From assembly GCA_030248225.1 (NCBI GenBank), contig JASANE010012140.1, positions 56,526-120,525 on the forward strand: a stretch of 64,000 bases of DNA, given 5' to 3'. This DNA is from Trileptium ribeirensis (taxonomy: Eukaryota; Nematoda; Enoplea; Enoplida; Thoracostomopsidae). Position 1 is the stretch's first letter. Each line of letters opens with the position of its first letter. The notes under the pieces were generated by a model. The model saw only the letters and a program-made list of their open reading frames with translations, did no database searches and was not told the origin of the DNA. The translations under genes and the position numbers were made by a program. Positions 48,841 through 60,257 of this stretch are shown one piece after another.

Positions 48841-51800
48841 TTAACTGATCATTTTGTCTCCAATACATCTTGTGGTGTAGTCTTTACACAAAAGCCTTTT
48901 GTTCAAAGTAAATTTTAATTTCTTCATGACGTTCTTCGAAAATAGTTCCACGGTATTCTTCTTCCTTTGAACAACAAAGTTTTTCAACATCAGCTCATTT
49001 GACAGTCCCAGAAGTAAAGAATTAAAGGTTTCTTCGTTCAGTATGTCCATATTTTCTCTTGTTAGAGAGAAACTCTTAATCTTAAAAACATTAGTCATAC
49101 TGCCGCCATCGTTGACCTTGTAGCAGTAGCTCTTGGCACCTGTGCAGAAGAACTCTGTGATGTATGCGTCGGGACTAAAAGATCCTTCCAGTTCGTTCTT
49201 TAAGTCACCAAGAAACACAGATTCTTTAAGTTCTCTTCCTTCGTTATCACTCACGTATATCAAACTGTCAATATCAGAGTAAAGGATTGTCCTCTGTACT
49301 TTTTCCATTAATTCCAGCAGATGTAGACGGGCGTGCGCTGTCGTGAAGCATTTGAGAAATCTGCAGGGGTTTCAATTTCTTTTTAGCTTGTAGTTGACAA
49401 GCATCGTGTTATCGCCAGCCACTTCGACTTCTGTGACTTCGTGCCGTGGATCAGACATACACTTCACGAAATCGCTGTAGTTGTCGACATATTTTGCTTT
49501 TGCAAAATTCATGTTTTGACCAAACTTTCCCCCTGAAAACAAAATAAACATTAAAAAGTTACGTTTGACATACACATAAACACACCAGCACACAAATTAT
49601 ATATACATTAATCCTACAATACTTTATAAATTAAACAAACATTGCAATAATCAAACATTTACATATAAATGTACACATAACGACTAAAATACTTACATAG
49701 ACTATTTAGAGCCAGCTTCGCGATTGATCGTATGCCAGGATTCTTTTTCATGTTGTTGACATCTAAGTGTATGCCTTCTTTCTCTTTCCATTGTTGTATG
49801 AAGATTTGCTGATTTTCTTGTGACTGACATTCGGCTGGGAATCCTGAGGCTTCGGTCTTCAGCTTCAAATAGGTGTTAATGTAGTCCTGGAACACCGTTT
49901 TCGATCGCTCTTTAAAGTGCCATACCTCGTAAATTTCAATCACTGTATAGTTTCTTTGAAGTGAATACATTATTTCAATAGTTGTCCATACGCCTCGCAA
50001 TCATCGATATTTAGCTTCGTGAGTACATTTTCTGTTGTATGTCTCTGTTGAGCAAGTATGGCATAGTGGAAATATCAGTTTTCCAACCGATCCAGAATAT
50101 GGCAGTACACCAAGGATAGCAGTTTCAGGTGGAAGTATCTTGCAGTACGCCAATCCAAAATATTCGCTGATCGGTCGGAAGTTTTCTGTTATAATTTCCT
50201 GAAACTTGATAGGCATTTCTTTGTTCTTCTAAACAAAAGGATATAATGAATTTACATCTTTATAGTAAATTCGTTCGTTGTCTTTGATCTTATATGCGAC
50301 AACCATCGTGCTGACTCTTCCTCCTCGAAGTGCAGATCGAATATCAAGCACGTCCCTGTCAAGATTTTTCGATTCGAAGTACAAACTTATGAAAGGATCT
50401 TTCTTCTTCATTTCTTCCCATTCATGGCTCCATATTATTTCCTGGAAGTATCCACATTGAGCTATACGTTGTAACCGTTCGTTTGTTTGTTTTAGAATAG
50501 TTCCCATCTTCTTAGTAAGAAAGTTGTTAAACATTTCGTCGTCGTAACACGATTGGCAACCATGCATGAAGCATCCTAAGAATTCGTACACAGTATTTTT
50601 GTCGCGGCAAAATCCGTCCACAATGTATTTACCAATTTTCTTCTAGCCACCATGTTGTGCTGATTGAATGTGTAGTTTATCTTTAAACAATATATAACTC
50701 AGCCATTGAGCACATTGCATGAAATGCTTCCGAATTTTATCTGGACTTGAAGATCCAATTATACCGAGAGTGTTTGATGTGAGGTAATTTCTTCGGAAAA
50801 CAATCGATACAGCAGAGGCTATCGTGCAACTGTTTGCAAAGATATTAACTTTGCTAGTTTCAAAAAACATTTCACGAAACCGTTTACAAGCCTTTTCTAA
50901 GACAAGAACATCATCGATACAGTAGGCTTCTAAGGTGGTTTGTAAATTGTATAAACTACCATTATACTTTATATTTTCTACATACCACCAGTCTAAAAAT
51001 TCTTTCTGGTCCTCAGGTTTCATTTTTCCAGGCTCAAAGTATTTTATAGCAGGGAACGATCCACAGTATTTTTGCATTTTCTTTGTGCTCAGACAGTGTG
51101 GAAACCATACTTTACAAAGATTTGTAGTAAAGTTAAAACTTTTCCGAAGACTTCTCAAAGAACAGCTTAAAAAATTATAGCTATCAAGAAACTTTATATT
51201 GCGACCAATATGTATTTGCATAAACTTAGTACCTTTGATAATTACATTTTTTGGCACAATATTTTGTTTATATAACCATTCTAAAATAAAATATGAGTAG
51301 TATCCAGACACAAAGTGAGCAATAACAATGTGAAGAGTATTCCGATTTTGCTTGCTTTGCTCAACCATAAACGTCATAAACTCACAAACACAATTCTCAC
51401 CTCGATTAACAATTTCGGGAGAGTCCTCTTCCTTAGAGACTAGTAAATTTGGAACATGCTTGCCTGTGTCTTCGTCTGTTATTTAACTCCACGTCAAAGT
51501 AAATTTATTTAATTGTTTGTTGTTGAGAAAGTTTAACTTTCTGCATGTAGCATAAATGATTCTTAGGATCGTACCATCCTTTACACACCGAGCAGTAGAA
51601 TTCACCACAGTGATGGTTGTCCAGGTTTGCTGTTAAAATTCGTTTTCCGCATACATGATATTTTGTATAGTTTTCAAAGTTTTTAGACGATAAATGAGCT
51701 GTTAAGCAATCGCTTGAAAAAACACGCATGCTGCAGTATATGCAAGTGATGTCACTCCTTTCTAATGATCGGTTAATGCATATACTATTGAAACACAAAG

Positions 51801-52756
51801 GACAACTTTTTTCACAGCGATGTGTCTTTTTGAAAGGCTTAAGACATTTTTTGCAAAAGAATTTGCTTCAAAAAAGCCCCATGTACTTTTAATTATATCA
51901 AAGCGATTATTGTTTAGTAACAAATACAATTTTATTTTGTTATTATCTCCGTTGAATACCACATTTCCAATTCCATCGAAACCTACTATTTGGTACTGTA
52001 CAAAGTGGGCTTGAAATAAATTTAGTTCTTCGATAACACAAGGTGTTCCGTACTCCACTCCACTATCGAAATAAAATTGTTGTATCATTTCTATGTCTCG
52101 ACTGACAGATTTTATTACATTTCGAACTCGGTCTATGCTAGGATTGTTACAGATTTGCAAGTTTGTAAGTAGAGCAACTCTCAAGCAGTTTGCAGAAACT
52201 GGAACTTGAACTATACTTCATTTTGCTGCACGAAAAGAATCAAAGCTGCTTGAAGAGTTTGTAGTTTTGGGCTTACCCATTCCTGGGGAAGGGAATTCAG
52301 TGTGAATAATATTTAGCTTTAAACATTTGTCTAAGAATAAACTTTCGTTTGAATTTAAGGTAGATTCAATTCTATCCAGCACCATTTCGAGTCAAACTGA
52401 TCCATCTTAATATATGGGATACTAATAGGACATTGCAAATTGTTACTTTGAATGATGAATCTGAAGTAGTCATGATACTTAATATCTTTTGTTACATAAT
52501 CGAAGATTTCACCTAAAATATTGTATAATTTTTCACTGAGCTCTAACATATTTGTAACATCAAGACCCTTAAAGGTTACTGTGTAGTCGAAGATTTTTGT
52601 TTTAAATTTTTTGCTTGATCTTTCTCCAATAGCGCTTATGCTATAATACTTTCTAAAGAACTCACGACCATCTGCGCTAGTTATTCCTCCAGTCTTTGGT
52701 CGTTTCGATTCGGTCGAAGAATGGCTACCGTCATTAGCGCTGCGCTTGAACGACAT
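48841..52756 (-). pseudogene. Polinton protein-primed DNA polymerase B, broken, with a spliceosomal-type intron
   Basis: The gene begins at ATG 52756. Exonuclease motifs: YFDVE near 51500, a GYYSYFIL version of motif II in which the usual Asp is Tyr, and YCIDD. Polymerase motifs: A, DVNSLYP (about 50245); B, KNPGIRSIAKLALNSL; C, YSDIDSLIY (about 49275). Motif B is split by a 164-nt intron (49696-49533, GTAAGT...TTTTCAG); joining the exons gives the expected W after NSL. A CxxC/H-rich insertion lies at 51780-51540. I count in-frame stops near 52230, 50645, 50231-50229, 50003-50001 and 49374-49372, and frameshifts near 52370, 51770 and 51500. The enzyme would replicate the element using a protein primer. 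This copy is dead. Confidence 0.88.
49533..49696 (-). other. intron within Polinton polymerase
   Basis: Donor CTAT|GTAAGT at 49697/49696 and acceptor TTTTCAG|GG at 49533/49532. Phase 1; T plus GG makes the Trp codon of the conserved NSLWGKFG motif. Confidence 0.85.
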
Positions 52757-53133
52757 GACTGATTTGTGTCTGTCTGAATCTCCAGCTTATATAGGATATT
52801 TCGGCTTACAAATTTCTATTTTCTAAACTTAAAATTTTCTATTTTTAATTGTTTTTATCTTGACAATATTAATATTTACCAAAAGTTTTACTCTCGGCTA
52901 TTCTTCAATAATAAATTATCAGTGTTTTAGAAATTTGTGCTATTTTTGGCATCTACAAATTTATTATGTCTTAAATTTTGCTATTTTTGGCATCTAAAAA
53001 TTGATTATATCTAAAATCAGCTATGTTGGCATTATTTCATCACAAAATTACATCATTCTTGTATTGGCTAGCTCGTGTAATTTTTACTAACATCTCTTAT
53101 ATAAATCAGCGTTTCTGTCTCACTTTATCAAAA

Positions 53134-53558
53134 ATGGCTCAAAAGCGCATTTCCGAATCTACGATGGACGGTATTCTATTAATGATCAGTCGTCAAGATG
53201 TACAACTGCAGCAACACCAAGAACCAGTTATTCAAAATCCAATACCTGTTGTGGAACATGATCAATTGAAATTTGCTTTACCGGACAATTACATTATCGT
53301 TAGCTCAGAAGAATAAATACAGAAAAACGTGGAATCAAGACAATTCGTCCAATTTTTGTCAACAACAGCAACTTAAAAAATCTTATTGATGTTCGCTATT
53401 TCATTCCAATGATGGATCTAACCAAGACAGATTACGTTCGAAATCAGCGCGGTGAAATTTTGGTGAAACCTACGAGAGGTATTTCTCTGCATATGTATGA
53501 TGCTCGTCAAGCATTGAAAGCCTTAGAAAAAACTCTTGATACTCTTGAAAGATTGTAA
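53134..53558 (+). pseudogene. small Polinton protein, unrecognised, one frameshift
   Basis: ATG at 53134 opens 60 codons to TAA 53316. The frame starting at 53313 is then open to TAA 53558 and looks like the natural continuation (IRPIFVNNSNLKNL, VRYFIPMMDL, ending in a Leu-rich helix). It sits just upstream of the integrase on the same strand. I cannot assign a function. Confidence 0.5.
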
Positions 53559-53622
53559 TAAATATTTTTAAAAAAATAATGTATATATTGTATAGTTTAT
53601 TTCAATATTTGTAAATTGAAAT

Positions 53623-54397
53623 ATGTCTAATAAATTGCTCAAAGAGTTGTGGTATGACCCTACATCGGCATGTGCATTTTCTGGCGTTGACAGACTTTAT
53701 AGAGAGGCTAAGAAACATAGAAAGAATATCAAGAAGACATTTGTTGCCTCTTGGTTAGCTCATCAAGCACTCTACACACAAACAAATGCTGTCCCAAGAA
53801 AATTTTCTCGCCGTCATATTGAAGCAACACTTGACTCGTGTTGGTCTTGTGATCTCATGGACATTAGTGTCCTAAAGCGATTCAATTCATTCTTTTTTAT
53901 ATTCTTGTGTGTGTTGATCAATTTTCAAGATTTCTCTTTTGTAAACCTTTAAAATCAAAACGTCCTGAAAACGTGAGGAAAGCATTTGAAGATATTTTCA
54001 GCACCTCACATCGTCTGCCTAGTTCTATAAACGTTGACACAGGTTTAGAGTTTAAAAACAAAGTTGTAAAAGAATATTTTGCAAAACAAAATATCCATGT
54101 GTATTTTACAACTCATCCAAATATCAAAAGCTCGCAAAGCGAACGTACTGTTAGACTATTAAAGTCTACCATATACAAATTTTGTATGTCGCAAAGAATT
54201 GGAGCTTTATTCAATCCCTTGATAAAATTGTGAAATGTTTAAATTCTCGAAAAATGAAGGTTTTAGGAGGAATTTCTCTTAGTGAAGTAAATCGTTCCAA
54301 TCAGGCTGATATTTCTGAAACGGTACTTTACGCATTGTGCGAACAATCAACAAATTTGTTGTTTCAATCCAACAGAGTTCCAACCTATGCTTACTAA
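53623..54397 (+). pseudogene. Polinton retrovirus-like integrase, frameshifted
   Basis: The first frame (53623-53952) carries an N-terminal region with LYREAKKHRKNI and the first catalytic Asp in WSCDLMDI. After a frameshift near 53900 the second frame (53907-54233) has VDQFSRFLFC, the second Asp in INVDTGLEF and the Glu in QSERTVRLLK, with D-to-E spacing close to 35. A third frame (to 54397) continues the C-terminal part. This is the DDE integrase of Polintons, which would insert the linear element. Two frameshifts inactivate it. Confidence 0.85.
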
Positions 54398-54404
54398 AAC
54401 TCCC

Positions 54405-54480
54405 CCTTTCTCCCTCCCTTCCAGGGCAGGGGGAGGGTGGTCGCCGCCGTAACTGCGCTGCGGTAACGCAGCGCAGTTAT
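54405..54480 (+). terminator. GC-rich double hairpin between integrase and ATPase genes
   Basis: A perfect 13-bp stem (TAACTGCGCTGCG at 54450-54462 pairing with 54467-54479) closes a GTAA loop, a GNRA-type tetraloop in RNA. Just upstream CCCTCCC and GGGAGGG (about 54411-54437) can form another stem. Calling it a terminator or RNA-end signal is inference from its position between two plus-strand genes. Confidence 0.5.
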
Positions 54481-54534
54481 TAATTTTTACGATAATTTTC
54501 CTATATAAGATATAGCTTTGAACAGTTGTACAAA

Positions 54535-55199
54535 ATGGATTTCTTAACTAAAGAGATTGAAATTGATTCCAGGATTAAGCTTAATAGCAGAATCCTTCTA
54601 GTTGGTGAATCAATGTCGGGCAAAATTGAGTTATGCTTTCGACTTTTTGCAGAAAATTGTTTTGAAGCAAAATTCGATAAAATATTATTTTGTTATGATG
54701 TTTATCAACCAATCTATGATAAATTTAAAGAAATTTTGCCTGAAATTGTATTTCATCAAGGATTTCCTTTAGAACAGTTGGAAAATAAAAATTTCTGGGC
54801 CAACAAATACAACTGTCTCATACTGGACGACTTGCAACACGATGTCATAAATTCTCTAGAATGTATGAGAGTATTTACAATATACAGTCATCATAAAAAT
54901 ATAACCGTTTTAGCACTTTTCCAAGCAATGTATTTAAAAGGCAAATACAGTGTCATAATTAGCCGTGAAATGAATCATATCTTTCTTCTTTCATGTCGTA
55001 GAGATCTTAGACAAGTTGACACATTTGCTCAAAGTATTTTGCCTTACAAGGCTAAAATCTTTATGAATTTGTTTGAGGAAACTACAGAATCTATACCCTT
55101 TGGTTTCATTTGGGTCAACCTATGTCCATACAACCATCCTCTTCTCAAGTTTCGCTCCTGTCTTCCATGTGATTATATACAAAACATATATATTATAGT

Positions 55200-55233
<34 letters not shown>

Positions 55234-55263
55234 TTTTGTTTTTTTGTTTTTTGTTTTGTATAG
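54535..55263 (+). CDS. Polinton genome-packaging ATPase (A32/FtsK-HerA type)
   Basis: Start chosen at ATG 54535 (MDFLTKEIEI). Walker A is VGESMSGKI at about residues 24-32, with Ile where Ser/Thr is usual, and Walker B is CLILDDL near residue 97. Length to about residue 220 matches the family. The last 25 residues are translation of a TA/T-rich tract and are probably not original. It would drive DNA into capsids. The frame is otherwise intact, unlike the neighbouring integrase and polymerase. The Walker A change suggests loss of constraint. Confidence 0.85.
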
Positions 55264-55276
55264 TACTATTATATAT

Positions 55277-55309
<33 letters not shown>

Positions 55310-55312
55310 TAT
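55204..55312. repeat. TA microsatellite
   Basis: Two (TA)n runs separated by a T-rich segment directly after the ATPase frame. Confidence 0.85.
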
Positions 55313-55370
55313 TTAATGTTTACTAATATTTTTATATTTATTTGCACTGAATTTATGATTTTAAATTAAA

Positions 55371-55680
55371 ATGTCTAAAGATTTACTTGATAGCAAATCT
55401 AGTTTGGATATTATAGCGAATTTATCAAGTAGCGCTAAAATAAGAGCCTTGCTAACGCCTGCTGTTATTAAAGGTGTAACCGAAATTTGCTATAATATCC
55501 TTTACACAAATATGAACCTTGCATAGCGTGATATTGTGTATCTGAGAAAGTACAGGAGTATCATAACTAAATTATCTGCTAAATCAGGTAGTATTCAGTC
55601 GAAACAAAAACTGTTGTACAAAAACTCATTGTTTCTAAAGCGTTTAGTGAAAACTGTTCTCCTCGTTTTAAAAACATTCG
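55371..55680 (+). pseudogene. small helical Polinton protein, broken
   Basis: ATG at 55371 opens 51 codons to TAG 55526 (LTPAVIKGVTEICYNIL). The same frame continues beyond the stop with YLRKYRSIITKLSAKSG, then shifts frame. The pattern of an N-terminal helix, a short break and a second basic helix is one I associate with a small conserved protein near the ATPase in Polinton-like elements. Function is not known. Confidence 0.45.
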
Positions 55681-55686
55681 TCTAAA

Positions 55687-56151
55687 ATGTCGAAATATTA
55701 TCTTATTAAAGAAGGACTGGTCCCAGATTTACCACAAAATCCTTCACAGTTTGACTTGGATGTTTTGCAAATTCTGAAAACCGACGAGAGTGCGGAGGAA
55801 AAAGCTCATAAAATTGTGCAACTTTCAAGAACGTTCACAACTAAAACAGAGCCTTCACAAGATTTAAATGAAGTTTTAGATTTGTTTCCTAAACAATTCA
55901 AGGGAAAGGTTAAGGTATTGCTGCATTATTTACGAAATGCTACCATTAATGAAGATGGTAGTTTCATTGTCGATGACCAGTCCTTCTCTTCTATAGTTGA
56001 TCTTATAAGGTACGTAGTAATACCTTATGATACAAACGTTCATGAGGATGGGAGCAGATTTGTAGAATTTTTACACAGTATTAATGTCCGGTTCGCCGAA
56101 AAATGTCCTGCTCGCCGAAAGCAAGTCAGTAATTGGAAGAAAATTTATTGA
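55687..56151 (+). CDS. small Polinton protein, unrecognised
   Basis: 154 residues, ATG start, intact. It contains LNEVLDLFPKQFKGKVKVLLHYLRN and a C-terminal SSIVDLIRYVV segment; overall it is predicted helical with an acidic N-terminus. Similar Leu-rich proteins precede the capsid genes in other Polintons, so it is likely an element gene, but no biochemical role can be given. Here nothing capsid-like follows; the next sequence is host-like. Confidence 0.55.
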   Translation: MSKYYLIKEGLVPDLPQNPSQFDLDVLQILKTDESAEEKAHKIVQLSRTFTTKTEPSQDLNEVLDLFPKQFKGKVKVLLHYLRNATINEDGSFIVDDQSFSSIVDLIRYVVIPYDTNVHEDGSRFVEFLHSINVRFAEKCPARRKQVSNWKKIY

Positions 56152-56266
56152 ACTGACTTCATTTTTTTCTTTCGTGTTCTAAAGTCTGCATCTTTCTTCG
56201 GTAGAGAATTAAGAGATAATAGTGGATACAAATTCCAGTACATTGGACGGTTTGTTCCATACTTAC

Positions 56267-59200
56267 AGCACGCAGTTCCCACAAGTCGAACATGAATGCA
56301 CTTGTTCGGAGTATCTACTTTACAGCAATCTTCCTGAGCATGCGCGCGGTTTTGACCGTGAACACAGCAAAATTCATTGTTCCCAATTAGGAAAATGTGA
56401 GGATTTGTTGTTGCATAGTCATAGCAGCCACATCTATAAAAATACTAATTGTATTTTAGATTGCTGTTACGATTGTTTCGACTGATTCGAAAAGATTTGC
56501 TCATTCTGCTATGCGATTTTCGAGTAAGTAAATGAAAATTGTCATTGGCAAACAAATTTTATAAAATCTGAATTACAAAGAATATGTATATAAATAGAAC
56601 TTACTTGCAGCAATAGGAACCGCCACGCTGGAGCAATTTTTGAATTGTTCGATACATATGAAATCCATCGCAGGAACGACATTCGTTGTGATTTGCACTG
56701 TGTGAGATAAAGTTGCCTTTGGAATATAGTTGACAATTAGAAACATAAGGTTTTCGCTTGAGACAAAGGCTGCACGAAAGTTTGTTGTAGCAATCGTTAC
56801 TTGCATTTTGGTCAATTATCTTTTGAGTAATAAAGGAGTCAGTTTCTTTATCTTTGCAAACTTGAGTGGTCCAGTAGTTTCGCGCATCTGTAGATGGATG
56901 TAGCATTGACTGAAGTAGGTAAATTTTCCTGAAAGTGTCCGCAGCACTATCCCAATCATAATTATCTGGAATGGAAATTGTTGTTGCAGCGTCAGTAACA
57001 TCAATTTGAATACCAGTCTGATTTTGTATATTAACACAATTTTCGATTGAATTGTTGCAGTCCGTATATAGAGCTAAGTCATTAACAGAATGTTCGGATG
57101 AATAGTTACACGCACTAGCATCATTTGAACTAATATCGATTTGTGCACTAACGCCAGTTGGAGTTATGGTGTCAATACCATTAAGTTGTGCACCATACTT
57201 ATATTGTTGACTAATTAGATTAGTTTGAATGCAATCATCCAAGTCCCAAATTGAAAAAGTATATATTTCAGAATTTTGGTCCACGGTCAAACCAGCGACG
57301 GCTGTATTATTGATTGTTGTGCTATTGCCGCTTATCGACATAGTGAGTATGATTAGTATACAAGCTAAAACAGTTTTGCTATGCAATATATTACACACTA
57401 AACAGATGAGTGAAAAGTTACAGTTGCTGTAATTAAAATATGAATTATATTCACGCGCAATCGTTATATAGTAAGGGTGTTTTTCAATATTCCCTAGACG
57501 TAGACGCTTCTTGGGACTACAATGACAGCACTTTTGAATAAAATCTGAAATTGGTTTAGACAAACGACTATAGTATATTGGATTATCAGAGTATCTTCCT
57601 GTTACAAGAAACCACGCAACTTTCCCAAGCTGATAAACTGTAAGAACATTAGAATTGCAGTAGGCTATGTAGTTCAGTCCACGGACTTCTGGCATTATGC
57701 ATGGAATACAACCCGGTGCTAATCTAATTTTTTATCCAGGTTTAGCCTTAACCGCGCCTCCAAAATCAGTGATAAATGATGTTAAGCTTTCCGCATCATA
57801 AATATTATTAGCAGCGGAAATGTCGCGGTGAACCACATTTAAGTTTATCAGAGCAAGGACTGTTTTTATTATTTGATACATCACAAAGTTAGCTTCTTTT
57901 TCCGTAAGTGGACCGTGTTTGGCAATTGAACCTTCAAAATCTTCCGCGTCCAGAATGACAGGCATGACCATGTAGAATTCTGTGTTCCCACACTGAGATT
58001 AGCTGAAACCGAAATCCAGTAGCGGTATTACATTCGACATCTGATACATCAATTATACGTCGATGGTGTTTGTGTGTGACGATTTACGGTTGGTATGTCG
58101 TCTGTCGTTCTCCTACAATATGCTACCCTGTCCATCTGCGACGACCTTAGTTTTTTACGAACCCGCGTCCATCGACGTCTTCAGCTTCAACTGCAGCAAT
58201 TTGAACTCAAAGTTACCGATGTTAACGGCCATCGAAGCGTTCGATGATGGTTATTGTTGCTTATCAAAGCTGTGCTGTTTCAAATTGATTGGATTGGATT
58301 GCTTCCAGTGTGGAAGGTGCTAATGACTATATTATTTGGATATGTTTCTAGCTTGATGTAACATAAATATCTGAAGTAATATATAATTAATAATTGTTTG
58401 AAAGATGCATGACAAAACATTTTTTGATCTAGGAATAAGTTTGAAAATTACATTAAAATAGAATGTTGACACATGTTGGTAACGCTGGTTTAAGTTACGG
58501 TTTGGAGACTTAATTTATGGATTAAATAACAAAATGTGCTTTGAGTACATATTTGGGCAAAATAATGCGATTGAAAGTTATTACATTGGATGTGATTTGA
58601 AAACTGGTCCTATCTATTTTTTATGTTGTATAATTATGTTCCATGGACTGCGTTGCTTTGCTAAACCTATAAGAATGCTTGTGAAATCTGTCCCACAAAT
58701 AAATCCCTATAAGGAAAACATTTAGTCTGGCAATTTTGAAATACTATTTCAGGTCTGCTACGACTACGGCAGTCCCCAGACGTTCATCTGTTTCATTCAA
58801 GTCATCTTCTGCCATTGCATTGACTGAAAAGACTACATTTGCTGTTACCAATAAGCCTTTCTTGTTCATAGCATCTGAACCTTTGCATATTGAGACTGAG
58901 ACAGTATCAATTTCACACATAACGTTAAATTCACCTATTATCAGTTCAAGGCCTCAGTTTCAAGTTGGTGTGTCGATGCCTGGGACAACTCAGATTAGTT
59001 CGGTTGCTACACGAGATGTGTTGAAGGCTGAACGAATTTCAGAGCAGCGAACAAAATTTGTTACTAAAATACCTTTTGGATTTGATGTTGCAAAAATGCT
59101 ACCTAATTCAGCGTTCGTTAAAATAGCACCAAAATCACCAACAGTTAAAGCTAAAGGTGCAACGGTTAAGTTAATAAGTGAGGTTCTTCTGTTTCCATCA

Positions 59201-60257
59201 TTGTTAGAAACCCAAACTTCCTATTTTAGTACCGTGAGCAGCACTACTACGACCTCAAAATCTTCTACGCCGACCACCTCAACTTCTACGACGACTGCTA
59301 CCTCTACATCAGCCACAACTACATCATCAAGTGTTATATCGGTGCCTACTTCGCCGAACAACAGTACAACAAATGGTTCCGTAGTTTTAACGATAAAGAC
59401 TAGTTTTCGAAACGATCCAATTGTGTTGGTTAGCTCCACATCAGTGGCGTTTATGCTTGGAGCAGTTGTCTCCTTTGGAATTGTGTGAGAGTTAATTTGC
59501 TTCCTCATGGTTGCTTAGTTTGTTCAGATCTTTCTGTGAATGGTATAGTCGGGACAGCGCTGTTGTAATAAATTACGTACCTCGTGACGTACTTGAACAG
59601 TTCTCTGCCTTTCAAACTTGGTTAAGAGGCACATAATTGTATTTGAGATCGCTCGTAGTGTTATTACACATTGTACAGTACTTTTCCGTATTTTGAAAGT
59701 TGATGTCAATTAAAATACATTTTTGCGCGGTGAACTTATTTGTATCATGGTTAATGTGATGACATCGTATCCGTACCTCAGTTGCTTAGCAGCTGCGAAA
59801 GAGATGCTCAATATCGTGACACTTATAATCTCAATAGTTATGCATCTGCTGCTATAGTTTCTCTAATTCGCGCTTCCACCTATAAAATTCGCGGTTTCGA
59901 CATATAAAAGTAGTGAAACCTTTTCGACGATAATGCCACTTGATAGCAAGCTAGCCACAAGTTAAAACGATACCTTGTGAAATTGTTTCTTGAAATTATC
60001 TTAAAACAGTTTAAATACCTACAGGAGGTAATTCGAGTAAAGTTGTGAGCTCTTCCGGAGCAGATGGGGAGTCAAATAAATGTTGGTATTTCACAATTAA
60101 CAGATTGCTATCGCTTTTACGCCGAGCTTTGTAGACATTCGAAGTGTGATCTTTCGTAGTTATAAGATCCAAGATTTCGTATTCCTCACCGCTAGTGGAC
60201 TTGAATGTTTCCATATGTAATTTAGGTACGCAATTCAAAGAAGACGTCGAAATGATG
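56267..60257 (-). CDS. protein-kinase-like domain joined to membrane segment and cysteine-rich region (incomplete model)
   Basis: Exons supported: 60257-60019 (kinase N-lobe; Lys in LLIVKYQH; ATG at 60214), 57992-56605 and 56433-56267. The middle exon has FYMVMP, VVHRDISAANNI (HRD and its Asn), TDFGGA, PEV, and a C-lobe LGKVAWFLVTG. Its usual F-helix Asp is not evident. The same frame runs on into a hydrophobic TVLACILIILTMSIS segment and an Asn/Cys-rich region. The last junction adds AA to A (Lys) with CC on one side and CGC on the other, giving a dense cysteine pattern. A GTAAGT donor at 56266 implies more exons further left. Problems: in-frame TAA at 57734-57732 in the activation segment, and the phase between exons 1 and 2 does not match, so an exon is missing or a frameshift exists. 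It may be a pseudogene or two genes. Confidence 0.55.

Larger units (their letters stand above)
47640..56155. mobile_element. decayed Polinton/Maverick element
   Basis: The gene set is diagnostic: protein-primed type B DNA polymerase, retrovirus-like integrase, A32-like packaging ATPase and a penton-like protein, all within 8.5 kb. Polymerase and penton genes are on minus; integrase, ATPase and small proteins are on plus. I could not find terminal inverted repeats, a major capsid gene or a cysteine protease, so the copy is truncated or rearranged and the ends given are approximate. Most genes carry stops or frameshifts. An exon of the cysteine-rich host gene lies about 110 bp beyond the last element gene. 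Confidence 0.88.

Noticed and set aside
48841..52756. reassigned stop codons in the Polinton polymerase
   Set aside because: In-frame stops are TGA and TAG only, but frameshifts are also present and nearby host-like genes end normally at TAA or TAG, so decay is simpler.
56222..56485. plus-strand cysteine-rich gene
   Set aside because: The minus strand gives an exon with correct splice sites and phase, and the plus frame has no ATG start.
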